Below are positions 8,781 to 16,441 of a stretch of 64,000 bases of DNA, in pieces (the first letter of the stretch is position 1; each line of letters begins with the position of its first letter). Source of the stretch: JADYZU01 sp964540965. GTDB lineage: Bacteria > Pseudomonadota > Alphaproteobacteria > Rhodobacterales > Rhodobacteraceae. The translations under genes were made by a program, and so were the position numbers. The stretch covers positions 62,001 to 126,000 of the forward strand of contig CAZIOT010000005.1 of the NCBI GenBank assembly GCA_964540965.1, given 5' to 3'. The notes beneath the pieces were generated by a model that had not been told where the DNA came from, ran no database searches, and worked only from the letters and a program-made list of their open reading frames with translations.

Positions 8781-10103
8781 TCAGCGGGCAATCGCTGCCT
8801 TCAGCGCGTGATAGGACGCTTTGGGCAGACGCTTCAAGGTTTCGAAATCGACATGGACCAGGCCAAAGCGCTTTTCATAGCCGAAGGCCCATTCGAAATT
8901 GTCGAGAAGCGACCAGTAGAAGAAGCCGCGCACATTGGCGCCGTCGGCGATGGCACGCAGCGCGGCGCGGTAATGCGCGTCGACAAAGGCGATGCGGTCG
9001 GGGTCATAGACGGCGCCGTTTTCCACCACGTCGGGCCAGGCCATGCCGTTTTCGGTGACGTAAAGCGGCAGGTCGCCGACATAATCCTGCGCCATCCGGG
9101 TCAGGAAATGGTGCAGCCCGTCGGGAAAGATCTCCCATCCCATCTGCGTCTTGGGAAGGTCGCCCGCCACCGGCTGCAAGGATGGCCAGGGCGTTTCGGG
9201 CGCCGCCTGCATCAGGCTGCGGGTATAGTAATTGACGCCCAGCCAGTCGATCTTCTGCGCGATCACGCCCATGTCGTCCTGCCAGCCCGCCGGCATGTGC
9301 GGGGCAAATCCCTCCATCGCCTCGGCCGGATAGCTGCCGCGGGTGATGCCCTCGATGAACCAGCGGTTGAAGATCGCGTCCCAGCGCGCCGCCGCGGCGA
9401 CATCCCCGGCCGCGTCCGAGGCCGGCAGCGTGCGGTCGAAATTCAGGACGATGCCAAGATGGTCCTGGCCGAGGCCGCGTAGCCGTTCGACCGCAAGGCC
9501 ATGCGCCAGCAGGATATGGTGCATCGCCCGCGCCGTGGCGCGGATGTCGCGCAGGCCGGGGGCGTGGTGGCCCAGGAAATGCGACAGGAAGGCGACGCAC
9601 CAGGGTTCGTTGATCGTCGCCGTCGTCGCGACCCGGTCGCCGATCCGGCCCGCGATCACCGCGGCGAAATCGGCAAAGCGCAGCGCGGTATCGCGGTTGG
9701 TCCAGCCGCCGCGGTCGGCCAGGGCCGAGGGCAGTTCCCAGTGATAGAGCGTCTGGAATGGCCGCAGCCCGCGCGCCAGCATGCCGTCGACCAGCCGATC
9801 ATAGAAATCAAGGCCTTCGGGGTTGACCGTGACGCCATCGGGCATCACCCGCGCCCAGGAGGTGGAGAAGCGATAGGCGTCCATCCCGGCATCGCGCAGC
9901 AGGTCGAGGTCGCTTTCCCAGCGGTGGTAATGGTCGCAGGCCACGGCCCCGTCCTCGGCCCGCACCACATTGCCCGGCGTGGCGGCGAAAGTGTCCCAAT
10001 GGGTCGGACCGGCGCCGCCGAAGGCATGCCCCTCGATCTGGTAGGCGGCGGTCGCGGCGCCGAACAGGAATCCTTCGGGAAAGTCCGTCCGCCTGAAGTC
10101 CAT
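8781..10103 (-). CDS. GH1 beta-glucosidase
   Basis: Retaining glycoside hydrolase family 1 enzyme, 440 residues with no signal peptide, so cytosolic; hydrolyses beta-glucosides taken up intact. The acid/base Glu166 sits in TINEPW and the nucleophile Glu351 in VTENG, both in family context; the N-terminal FLFGAATAAYQIEG and the C-terminal NFEWAFGYEKRFGLV are GH1 signatures. It is first in an operon with glk and is transcribed divergently from the alpha-glucosidase across a 106-bp spacer that contains a palindrome (see 10139). Strict substrate (cellobiose versus aryl or other beta-glycosides) cannot be read from sequence. Confidence 0.95.
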   Translation of the reverse strand: MDFRRTDFPEGFLFGAATAAYQIEGHAFGGAGPTHWDTFAATPGNVVRAEDGAVACDHYHRWESDLDLLRDAGMDAYRFSTSWARVMPDGVTVNPEGLDFYDRLVDGMLARGLRPFQTLYHWELPSALADRGGWTNRDTALRFADFAAVIAGRIGDRVATTATINEPWCVAFLSHFLGHHAPGLRDIRATARAMHHILLAHGLAVERLRGLGQDHLGIVLNFDRTLPASDAAGDVAAAARWDAIFNRWFIEGITRGSYPAEAMEGFAPHMPAGWQDDMGVIAQKIDWLGVNYYTRSLMQAAPETPWPSLQPVAGDLPKTQMGWEIFPDGLHHFLTRMAQDYVGDLPLYVTENGMAWPDVVENGAVYDPDRIAFVDAHYRAALRAIADGANVRGFFYWSLLDNFEWAFGYEKRFGLVHVDFETLKRLPKASYHALKAAIAR

Positions 10104-10138
10104 CGCCGTGCCCTCTGTGCTTGCCTTCCCCTCTGCGA

Positions 10139-10146
10139 TAGCGCTA
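10139..10146. promoter_or_regulatory. Candidate LacI-type operator core in the glucosidase divergent promoter
   Basis: The perfect 8-bp palindrome TAGCGCTA lies in the 106-bp spacer between the two divergent glucosidase genes. LacI/GalR-family regulators of sugar genes, including AglR-like proteins, use palindromes with a central CG or CGCG and similar flanks. The regulator gene is not in the window, so this is only a positional inference. Confidence 0.35.
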
Positions 10147-10209
10147 ACGGCATCGCGGTGCCAGCGCGACTTGCGCTAGGATCGGGCAAGGCAGCAGAAG
10201 GGCGTCACC

Positions 10210-11853
10210 ATGACCACAGCCGAACAGACCCGCGGTCCCGCCGGACCCGCGCGCGACAATCCCGAATGGTGGCGCGGCGCGGTGATCTACCAGATCTATC
10301 CGCGCTCGTTCCAGGATTCGGACGGCGACGGCATCGGCGATCTGGCCGGCATCGCCGAGCGCCTGCCGCATATCGCCGGCCTTGGCGCCGACGCGATCTG
10401 GATCAGCCCGTTCTTCACCTCGCCGATGAAGGATTTCGGCTATGACGTGAGCGATTACTGCAACGTCGATCCGATGTTCGGCAGCCTTGCCGATTTCGAC
10501 CGCGTGGTGGCGCGGGCGCATGAGCTGGGCGTGCGGGTGATGATCGACCTCGTGCTGTCGCATACCTCGGACGAACATCCGTGGTTCCGCGAAAGCCGCA
10601 AGGACCGCACGGGCGACAAGGCCGACTGGTATGTCTGGGCCGATCCAAAGCCCGACGGCACGCCGCCGAACAACTGGCTGTCGATCTTTGGCGGCTCGGC
10701 CTGGCAATGGGATGCCCGGCGCGAGCAGTATTACCTGCACAACTTCCTGACCGCGCAGCCCGACCTGAACCTGCACCACATGCCGGTGCAGGATGCGCTT
10801 CTGGACGTGGCGCGGTTCTGGCTCGAGCGCGGGGTGGACGGATTCCGGCTGGACACGATCAACTTCTACTTTGCCGACCGATACCTGCGCGACAACCCGT
10901 CGCTGCCGCGCGAATTGCGCAACGATTCGACGGCGCCGGCGGTGAACCCCTACAACCACCAGCTGCACATCTTTTCCAAGAACCAGCCCGAGAACCTTGA
11001 TTTCCTGCGCCGCTTCCGCGCCGTGCTGAACCCCTATGGCGCCGCCGCCGTGGGCGAGGTCGGCGATGCGCAGCGCGGTCTTGAAATCATGGCCGAATAC
11101 ACCTCGGGCGGCGACAAGGTGCAGATGTGCTATCCGTTCGAACTGCTGCAGCCGGCGCGGGCCGATGCGGCCCATGTCGTCGAGACGTTCGAGCGACTGG
11201 CCAGGGCCGCGCCCGACGCCTGGCCCTGCTGGTCCTATTCCAACCATGACACGGTGCGCCACATCACCCGCTGGGGCCTGAGCGATGCGGCTGTGCGCGC
11301 CTATCTGATGCTGCTGCTGACGCTGCGCGGCTCGGTCTGCCTCTATCAGGGCGAGGAGCTGGGCCTGCCCGAGGCCGATCTGGCGTTCGAGGATTTGCAG
11401 GATCCCTACGGCATCCAGTTCTGGCCCGAGTTCAAGGGCCGCGACGGCGCCCGCACGCCGATGGTCTGGGAAAGGTCGAACCGCAATGGCGGGTTTTCCA
11501 CCGCCGAGCGCACCTGGCTGCCGGTGCCGGCCGACCATCTCGGGCTGGCGGCAGCGGGGCAGGGCGATGGGTCGATGCTCGATTTCTACCGCACCGCGCT
11601 GGGGCTGCGCCGCGGCCATGCGGCCCTGGTCACCGGGGCCATGACGGCGCCGGTCCGCACCGGCGGGGCGGTGTCGTTCGAACGCAGCGGCGCGGGTGAG
11701 CGGCTGTTCGTCACGGTCAACCTGTCTGAGATGGCTGTGACGGTTGCGGTGCCGCATGGATCGTGGCAGGTCATCGCCAGCGATCCGGGCAGCACGGTCA
11801 CGGCGCAGGCAGTCAGCCTTGCGCCCTGGGGCTGGAGCCTGTTGCGGGACTGA
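10210..11853 (+). CDS. aglA: GH13 alpha-glucosidase (AglA type)
   Basis: Cytosolic alpha-glucosidase of the oligo-1,6-glucosidase/AglA branch, 547 residues, no signal peptide. It hydrolyses alpha-glucosides such as maltose, sucrose or trehalose after uptake. GH13 regions are clear: region I DLVLSHTSDEH, region II GFRLDTINF with nucleophile Asp215, region III AVGEVGD with acid/base Glu283, region IV YSNHD with Asp347; a beta-sandwich C domain follows. In related bacteria aglA sits with an alpha-glucoside ABC transporter, but here none is adjacent. It is divergent from the beta-glucosidase and 12 bp upstream of the aldolase gene, with which it probably forms an operon. Confidence 0.94.
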   Translation: MTTAEQTRGPAGPARDNPEWWRGAVIYQIYPRSFQDSDGDGIGDLAGIAERLPHIAGLGADAIWISPFFTSPMKDFGYDVSDYCNVDPMFGSLADFDRVVARAHELGVRVMIDLVLSHTSDEHPWFRESRKDRTGDKADWYVWADPKPDGTPPNNWLSIFGGSAWQWDARREQYYLHNFLTAQPDLNLHHMPVQDALLDVARFWLERGVDGFRLDTINFYFADRYLRDNPSLPRELRNDSTAPAVNPYNHQLHIFSKNQPENLDFLRRFRAVLNPYGAAAVGEVGDAQRGLEIMAEYTSGGDKVQMCYPFELLQPARADAAHVVETFERLARAAPDAWPCWSYSNHDTVRHITRWGLSDAAVRAYLMLLLTLRGSVCLYQGEELGLPEADLAFEDLQDPYGIQFWPEFKGRDGARTPMVWERSNRNGGFSTAERTWLPVPADHLGLAAAGQGDGSMLDFYRTALGLRRGHAALVTGAMTAPVRTGGAVSFERSGAGERLFVTVNLSEMAVTVAVPHGSWQVIASDPGSTVTAQAVSLAPWGWSLLRD

Positions 11854-11865
11854 AAGGGGCGAGGC

Positions 11866-12636
11866 ATGGCGGCAGTTGCGAACCGGCTCAAGGCCCGGCT
11901 TCTGGCGGGCGAGGTCACCCATGGCCTGTGGGTGACCCTGGGCAGCGCGGCCGCGGCCGAGCTTGCCGGCTGGTGCGGCTTTGACTGGTGCCTGATCGAC
12001 GGCGAACACGCGCCGAACAACCTTGCCGGGACGCAGGCGCAATTGCAGGCCCTGGCCGGCACCCCGGCCGAGGCGATGGTGCGGGTGCCGGTGAACGAGG
12101 CCTGGGTCATCAAGCAGGCGCTCGATCTTGGCGCGCAATCGGTGATGGTGCCGATGGTGAACACCGCCGATGATGCCGCCGGCGCCGTCGCCGCGGTGCG
12201 CTATCCGCCGCGCGGCATCCGCGGCATCGGCGGCGTGGTGTCGCGCGCCGGACGCTGGGGCGCGGTCGAGGATTACACCGCCACCGCCGATTCCGAAATC
12301 TTCCTGATGGTGCAGGCCGAAAGCGCCGCCGCGGTCGACAATATCGACGCCATCGCCGCGACCGAGGGCGTGGATTGCGTCTTTGTCGGCCCTTCGGATC
12401 TTGCCGCAGATATGGGGCTGTTCGGCCAGCCGCAGCATCCCGATTACCTGGCCGCGGTCGAGCGGCTGATCGCCCGCACCCGCGCCGCCGGCAAGATCGC
12501 CGGCATCCTGTCCTTCGACCCGGCGTCCTGGCCGCTCTACCGCGAGATGGGGGCGCAACTGATCGCCGTGGGCGCCGAAAGTTTCGAGATGCGCGCGCGG
12601 CTGCAGGAACTGGCCGCAAGCACCCGGAAATTCTAG
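11866..12636 (+). CDS. HpcH/HpaI-family 2-keto-3-deoxy-sugar aldolase
   Basis: Class II (metal-dependent) pyruvate aldolase of the HpaI/YfaU/GarL fold, 256 residues. Family features are WVTLGSAAAAELAG, FDWCLIDGEHAPN, the metal-ligand region MVQAESAAAVDNID, and VFVGPSDLAADMG. Members cleave 4-hydroxy-2-oxoheptanedioate, 2-keto-3-deoxy-rhamnonate, 2-keto-3-deoxy-glucarate or KDPG-like substrates to pyruvate and an aldehyde. It starts 12 bp after aglA with GGGGCGAGG as a likely ribosome-binding site, so a role in sugar-acid breakdown is more likely than in aromatic meta-cleavage, whose genes are absent. Its TAG stop sits in the centre of a 24-bp perfect palindrome. Confidence 0.85.
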   Translation: MAAVANRLKARLLAGEVTHGLWVTLGSAAAAELAGWCGFDWCLIDGEHAPNNLAGTQAQLQALAGTPAEAMVRVPVNEAWVIKQALDLGAQSVMVPMVNTADDAAGAVAAVRYPPRGIRGIGGVVSRAGRWGAVEDYTATADSEIFLMVQAESAAAVDNIDAIAATEGVDCVFVGPSDLAADMGLFGQPQHPDYLAAVERLIARTRAAGKIAGILSFDPASWPLYREMGAQLIAVGAESFEMRARLQELAASTRKF

Positions 12637-12670
12637 AATTTCCGGGCCGGGCTGAAAATCCGGGGATTTT
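12623..12670. terminator. Double palindrome between convergent genes (copy 1), probable bidirectional terminator
   Basis: Two perfect inverted repeats in tandem: 12623-12646 (CCCGGAAATTC, centre TA, GAATTTCCGGG) and 12653-12670 (GAAAATCC GG GGATTTTC). They lie exactly where the aldolase gene (+) and ppx/gppA (-) converge. The first has GC-rich outer arms and an A/T core rather than a hairpin plus T tract. A related pair occurs at 63901-63949. Confidence 0.65.
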
Positions 12671-12673
12671 CGG

Positions 12674-13786
12674 TCAATAGGGCGCGTCCTCAAGCACTCC
12701 GTCCGCGCTCATCTGCGCATAAAGCAGCCCTTCGCGCAGGCCGCGGTCGGCCACCGACAGACGGTCGGTCGGCCACAGCCGCATCAGCGCCTGCAGGATC
12801 GCCGCGCCGGACATGATCAGAGCATGGCGGTCCTTGCCGATACGCGGGTCCAGCCGCCGCCCCTCGGGCCCGAGCGCCAGATAGTCGCGAATCACCGCGT
12901 CGATCTGCTGCGTGGTCATGGTCAGCCCGTCGACCTTGGTGCGGTCATAGCGGCGCAGGCCCAGGTGGCTCGCGGCCACCGTGGTGACGGTGCCCGAGGT
13001 GCCGACGATCTGGAACCCCTCGCGCGCCTGGATCAGCGCGGCGGGGGCGAAACTCTGCAGCTTTTCCTCGAAGAACCACGACATGAGGGCGAACCGCGCC
13101 GAGTCGTCCTCGACATCGCGGAACTGGTCGCGCAGCGTGGCGACGCCCAGCGGCACCGAAATCCAGTCGACCACGCGGGCATTGGGGAACTGCCCCGGAT
13201 CCTGGCGGAATCCGGCATGCAGCCGCATGATCGCCCGCGGCCGTTCGCGTCGCGGCACCGAGGTCAGGTCGATCCAGACCAGCTCGGTCGAGCCGCCGCC
13301 GATATCGACGACCAGAAGCTGGTCGGTGCGGGTCGACACCAGCGGCGCGCAGGAAATGACGGCCAGGCGCGCTTCCTCTTCCGGGGCGATGATCTCAAGC
13401 TGCAGCCCGGTTTCCCGCTGCACCTGCCGCAGGAAGGCCGCGCCGTTGCGGGCGCGGCGGCAGGCCTCGGTCGCGACCAGCCGCATGCGGCTGACCTGAT
13501 GGCGGGCCAGCTTCTGCTTGCAGATGCGCAGGGCGCCCAGGGTGCGGTGCATCGCCGCGCGGCTGAGCCGCCCGGACGCTTCCAGCCCTTGCCCCAGTTG
13601 CACCGATTTCGAAAACGAATCGACGACATGGAACTGGCTGCCGCGCGGCTGCGCGATCAGCATGCGGCAGGAATTGGTCCCCAGGTCCAGCGCCGCATAC
13701 AGCGTGGAGGGGTCGGGTTTCAGGGGCGCGGGGGTATCGACCGCAGCGGGGAACGCGCCCGCGCTGATCGGACGCATGGGCGTCAT
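12674..13786 (-). CDS. Ppx/GppA-family exopolyphosphatase or pppGpp phosphohydrolase
   Basis: 370-residue phosphatase of the sugar-kinase/HSP70/actin superfamily, acting on polyphosphate or guanosine pentaphosphate in the cytosol. Motifs: ALDLGTNSCRMLIA (phosphate 1) near residue 30, Lys-rich SFSKSVQLGQGL, the catalytic region around APEEEARLAV, and VVDIGGGSTELVW (phosphate 2). ATG 13786 is preceded by GGAGGG; longer in-frame openings upstream have no such site. It is shorter than E. coli Ppx because it lacks the C-terminal HD-like domain, as is usual in alphaproteobacteria, so whether Ppx or GppA activity dominates cannot be told. It is divergent from the one-carbon cassette. Confidence 0.9.
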   Translation of the reverse strand: MTPMRPISAGAFPAAVDTPAPLKPDPSTLYAALDLGTNSCRMLIAQPRGSQFHVVDSFSKSVQLGQGLEASGRLSRAAMHRTLGALRICKQKLARHQVSRMRLVATEACRRARNGAAFLRQVQRETGLQLEIIAPEEEARLAVISCAPLVSTRTDQLLVVDIGGGSTELVWIDLTSVPRRERPRAIMRLHAGFRQDPGQFPNARVVDWISVPLGVATLRDQFRDVEDDSARFALMSWFFEEKLQSFAPAALIQAREGFQIVGTSGTVTTVAASHLGLRRYDRTKVDGLTMTTQQIDAVIRDYLALGPEGRRLDPRIGKDRHALIMSGAAILQALMRLWPTDRLSVADRGLREGLLYAQMSADGVLEDAPY

Positions 13787-13984
13787 CAAACGCCCTCCAT
13801 TTCGAGTTGTTCCCAGACTAGGCAAGGATCCGCCGCCGTTCAAGCACGCCGTCGTGGCGTTCTCTTCAAATCGCTGCGGGGGCCCGTTGTCGCTTTCAGT
13901 CGTTTTGGCGGCGCGCCATGTCGAAAACCGTCTATGCGCCGGCGGAATAATGCGTAGAAGCAGCACAGGCAGGGGGCGGCGGAA

Positions 13985-14281
13985 ATGGCGGAAATCACGA
14001 TAGTCTTCTGGCGCGACATCCCGGCGCAGGTCATCGTCGGCAAGGGCCGCACCGGCGCCAAGGTGCAACTGCCCGAACGGTTCGAACAGGCCATCGACCG
14101 CGCCGCGATGAAGGCCGGCGCCCGCGATACCGATGCCTATCTGGCCGACTGGCGCCGCGCCGCGCAAGGCGCGACCGAGGACGACCCGGCCACGACCGCC
14201 ACCGCCCTGGCCGCGCGGCTCGAGGCCGAATACGACGACACCCGCCTTCGGGCGCTGATCGCGAACGACGGTCGGGCCTAG
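13985..14281 (+). CDS. Small 'virulence factor' family protein (PF13769 type) linked to one-carbon enzymes
   Basis: 98-residue soluble protein with no signal peptide, transmembrane segment or Cys. It begins with AEITIVFWRDIPAQVIVGKG and ends in an Ala/Arg-rich helix. I recognise it as the short family named virulence factor in databases. That name says nothing reliable about function: here, as often in Rhodobacterales, it immediately precedes a MetF-like reductase and a methyl-THF methyltransferase, so a role as accessory or small subunit of that pathway is the better guess. ATG 13985 is preceded by GGGGGCGGCGGAA. The gap to the next start (14343) is 61 bp. Confidence 0.75.
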   Translation: MAEITIVFWRDIPAQVIVGKGRTGAKVQLPERFEQAIDRAAMKAGARDTDAYLADWRRAAQGATEDDPATTATALAARLEAEYDDTRLRALIANDGRA

Positions 14282-14342
14282 GGCCATGACCGACCCCGCA
14301 ACCGGCCCGACCCGCGGTCGGGCCACCTGGAAGGAGGCGCTG

Positions 14343-15266
14343 ATGTCGCTCTTGCCGTTCCTGAAGAAAAAGCCCGCGGCGCCGCTGGCGCCTTCGGAGG
14401 CGACCGCAGCCTTCCTGCGCGGCTTTTCCATCGAGGTGATGCCGCGCACCGCCGAGAAGATCGAGGATTTCAAGGCGTTGCTGCCCGCCGGCACCCGCGT
14501 CTACATCGCCCATATCGAGGGCACCCCGATCGAGGACATGACCCGCACCGCCGCCCGCCTTGCCGGCGACGGGTTCGAGGTGATGCCGCATTTCCCCGCC
14601 CGGATCATCAAGAGCCGGGCCGAGCTTGCCGACTGGATCGCCCGCTATCGCGGCGAGGCCGGGGTCACCTCGGCCCTGCTTCTGGGCGGCGGCGTCACCA
14701 CCCCGGCGGGCGAGTTCGATTCGTCGATGCAGATGATCGAGACCGGGCTGTTCGACGGCTTTGCCCGCCTGCATGTCGCCGGCCACCCCGAGGGCAACCG
14801 CGACATCGACACCGATGGCGGCGACCGCGTGGTGATGGAGGCGCTGCGCTGGAAACAGGCGTTTTCCGAACGGACCGACGCGGCGATGGCGATCACCACC
14901 CAGTTCTGTTTCGAGTCCGGCCCGGTCATCGACTGGGCCAACCGGGTCAAGGCCGCCGGCGTCGATCTGCCCATCCACATCGGCGTCGCCGGCCCGGCCA
15001 AGCTGCAGACGCTGATCAAGTTTGCCATCGCCTGCGGTGTCGGCCCCAGCTTGCGCGTGCTGCAGAAGCGCGCGCTGGACGTGACCAAGCTCTTGCTGCC
15101 CTATGAACCCGACGACTTCGTGGCTGACCTTGCCGCCCACAAGGCCGCCAACCCCGGTTTCGGCATCGAACAGGTGCATTTCTTCCCGCTGGGCGGGATC
15201 AGGACCAATGCCGAATGGGCGGCCTCGCGTCTGGGCCAGCCCCTTGCCCCCGCCATGAATGGATGA
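14343..15266 (+). CDS. 5,10-methylenetetrahydrofolate reductase, short MetF-like type
   Basis: FAD-dependent TIM-barrel reductase predicted to interconvert methylene-THF and 5-methyl-THF. 307 residues from ATG 14343, chosen because AAGGAGG lies 6 bp upstream; an earlier ATG at 14286 has no such site. Visible features are the N-terminal EVMPRTAEKIEDF (substrate/FAD-binding Glu region), AHIEGTPIEDMTR, GVTSALLLGGGVTTPAG, HVAGHPEGNRDID, AITTQFCFESG and HIGVAGPAKLQ, which follow the MetF order. It is divergent from E. coli MetF and typical of the Rhodobacterales form found beside the 'virulence factor' gene. It ends 3 bp before the methyltransferase gene, so the two are cotranscribed. Confidence 0.85.
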   Translation: MSLLPFLKKKPAAPLAPSEATAAFLRGFSIEVMPRTAEKIEDFKALLPAGTRVYIAHIEGTPIEDMTRTAARLAGDGFEVMPHFPARIIKSRAELADWIARYRGEAGVTSALLLGGGVTTPAGEFDSSMQMIETGLFDGFARLHVAGHPEGNRDIDTDGGDRVVMEALRWKQAFSERTDAAMAITTQFCFESGPVIDWANRVKAAGVDLPIHIGVAGPAKLQTLIKFAIACGVGPSLRVLQKRALDVTKLLLPYEPDDFVADLAAHKAANPGFGIEQVHFFPLGGIRTNAEWAASRLGQPLAPAMNG

Positions 15267-15269
15267 AGA

Positions 15270-16319
15270 ATGACCCGCACTATCGTTGAATCGGCGACGA
15301 AATCCGTCATCATCGGATTCGACCAACCCTTTTGCGTCATCGGCGAACGGATCAATCCGACCGGGCGCAAGAAACTTGCCGCCGAACTTGAGGCCGGCGA
15401 TTTCTCGACCGTGGAAAAGGATGCGCTGGCGCAGGTCGCGGCCGGGGCCTCGGTTCTCGATATCAACGCCGGGGTGGTCTACAACTCGAACCCCAACCCC
15501 AACGAAACCGAGCCGCCGCTGATGACGCGGATGATCGAACTGGTGCAGGGGCTGGTCGATGTGCCCCTGTGCATCGATTCTTCGGTCCCCGCCGCGCTTG
15601 AGGCCGGGTTGCGGGCGGCCAGGGGGCGGCCGCTGCTCAATTCCGTCACCGGCGAGGAGGAGCGGCTGGAATTCGTCCTGCCGCTGGTCAAGAAATACAA
15701 CGTGCCGGTGGTGGCGATTTCGAACGACGACACCGGGATTTCCGAAGACCCCGACGTGCGCTTTGCCGTGGCGAAAAAGATCGTCCAGCGCGCCGCCGAT
15801 TTCGGCATCCCGGCGCATGACATCGTGGTCGATCCGCTGGTGATGCCGGTCGGCGCCATGGCGACCGCCGGCCTGCAGGTCTTCGCACTGGTCCGGCGCC
15901 TGCGCGAGGAACTGGGGGTCAACACCACCTGCGGCGCCTCGAACATCTCGTTCGGCCTTCCGAACCGGCACGGCATCAACAACGCCTTCCTGCCGATGGC
16001 GATGGGCGCCGGCATGACCAGCGCGATCATGAACCCGGTGGGCCTGCCGGTCGCGGCCTCGAAGATCGCCGAAAAGCGGGCCGAGGTTGCCGCGGCCGGC
16101 ATCATCCTGCCCGAGGGCATGGATGACGAGGCCTTCTGCCAGATGTTCGGGCTGGGCAGCACGAAACCGAGGCCGGGCAAAGAGATGGAGGCGATCCGCG
16201 CCGCCAATTTCCTGACCAACAACGATCCTTCGGGCGGCGACTGGATCCGCTTCAACCGCCCGCCCGGCGATGCCGAGGGCCGGCGCGCGGCGCGTCCCGG
16301 CGGCCGGCGGCGCGGCTGA
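15270..16319 (+). CDS. Methyltetrahydrofolate:corrinoid methyltransferase (pterin-binding component, MeTr/split-MetH type)
   Basis: DHPS-fold pterin-binding enzyme, 349 residues, that moves the methyl group of 5-methyl-THF to a cobalamin protein. Family motifs: CVIGERINPTGRKKL near residue 23, VLDINAGVV, LCIDSS, LLNSVTGEEE, ISNDDTGI, VVDPLVMPVG, and CGASNISFGLPNRHG. It has neither the homocysteine-binding nor the B12-binding domain of MetH. In Rhodobacterales a three-part methionine synthase with a separate pterin-binding protein has been reported, and this gene fits that part; acetogen-like MeTr function with a corrinoid demethylase system is the alternative. It is 3 bp behind the MetF-like gene. 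Confidence 0.87.
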   Translation: MTRTIVESATKSVIIGFDQPFCVIGERINPTGRKKLAAELEAGDFSTVEKDALAQVAAGASVLDINAGVVYNSNPNPNETEPPLMTRMIELVQGLVDVPLCIDSSVPAALEAGLRAARGRPLLNSVTGEEERLEFVLPLVKKYNVPVVAISNDDTGISEDPDVRFAVAKKIVQRAADFGIPAHDIVVDPLVMPVGAMATAGLQVFALVRRLREELGVNTTCGASNISFGLPNRHGINNAFLPMAMGAGMTSAIMNPVGLPVAASKIAEKRAEVAAAGIILPEGMDDEAFCQMFGLGSTKPRPGKEMEAIRAANFLTNNDPSGGDWIRFNRPPGDAEGRRAARPGGRRRG

Positions 16320-16324
16320 ATGGG

Positions 16325-16368
16325 CCACGGGGCGCGGGGCGCCGCCCCGGCCTTTGCCGTGGGGTTTT
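16325..16368 (+). terminator. Possible intrinsic terminator after the methyltransferase gene
   Basis: Outer arms CCACGG (16325-16330) and CCGTGG (16357-16362) enclose an inner GGGGC/GCCCC hairpin, followed by TTTT at 16365-16368. It lies directly after the methyltransferase stop codon and before rlmE. Confidence 0.45.
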
Positions 16369-16441
16369 CGGGGGGAATGCGGGACAAAGGCTTGTCTCGA
16401 AGGCCCTGCAGGGCTAGCTCGGACCCGGTGGGCACGAGGCG

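Noticed and set aside
10144..12693. An 849-codon minus-strand frame over aglA and the aldolase
   Set aside because: Shadow of two confidently identified plus-strand genes.
13787..13984. Possible cobalamin riboswitch before the one-carbon cassette
   Set aside because: I looked for a B12-box-like GCCACTG motif and paired helices in the 198-bp spacer and found none.
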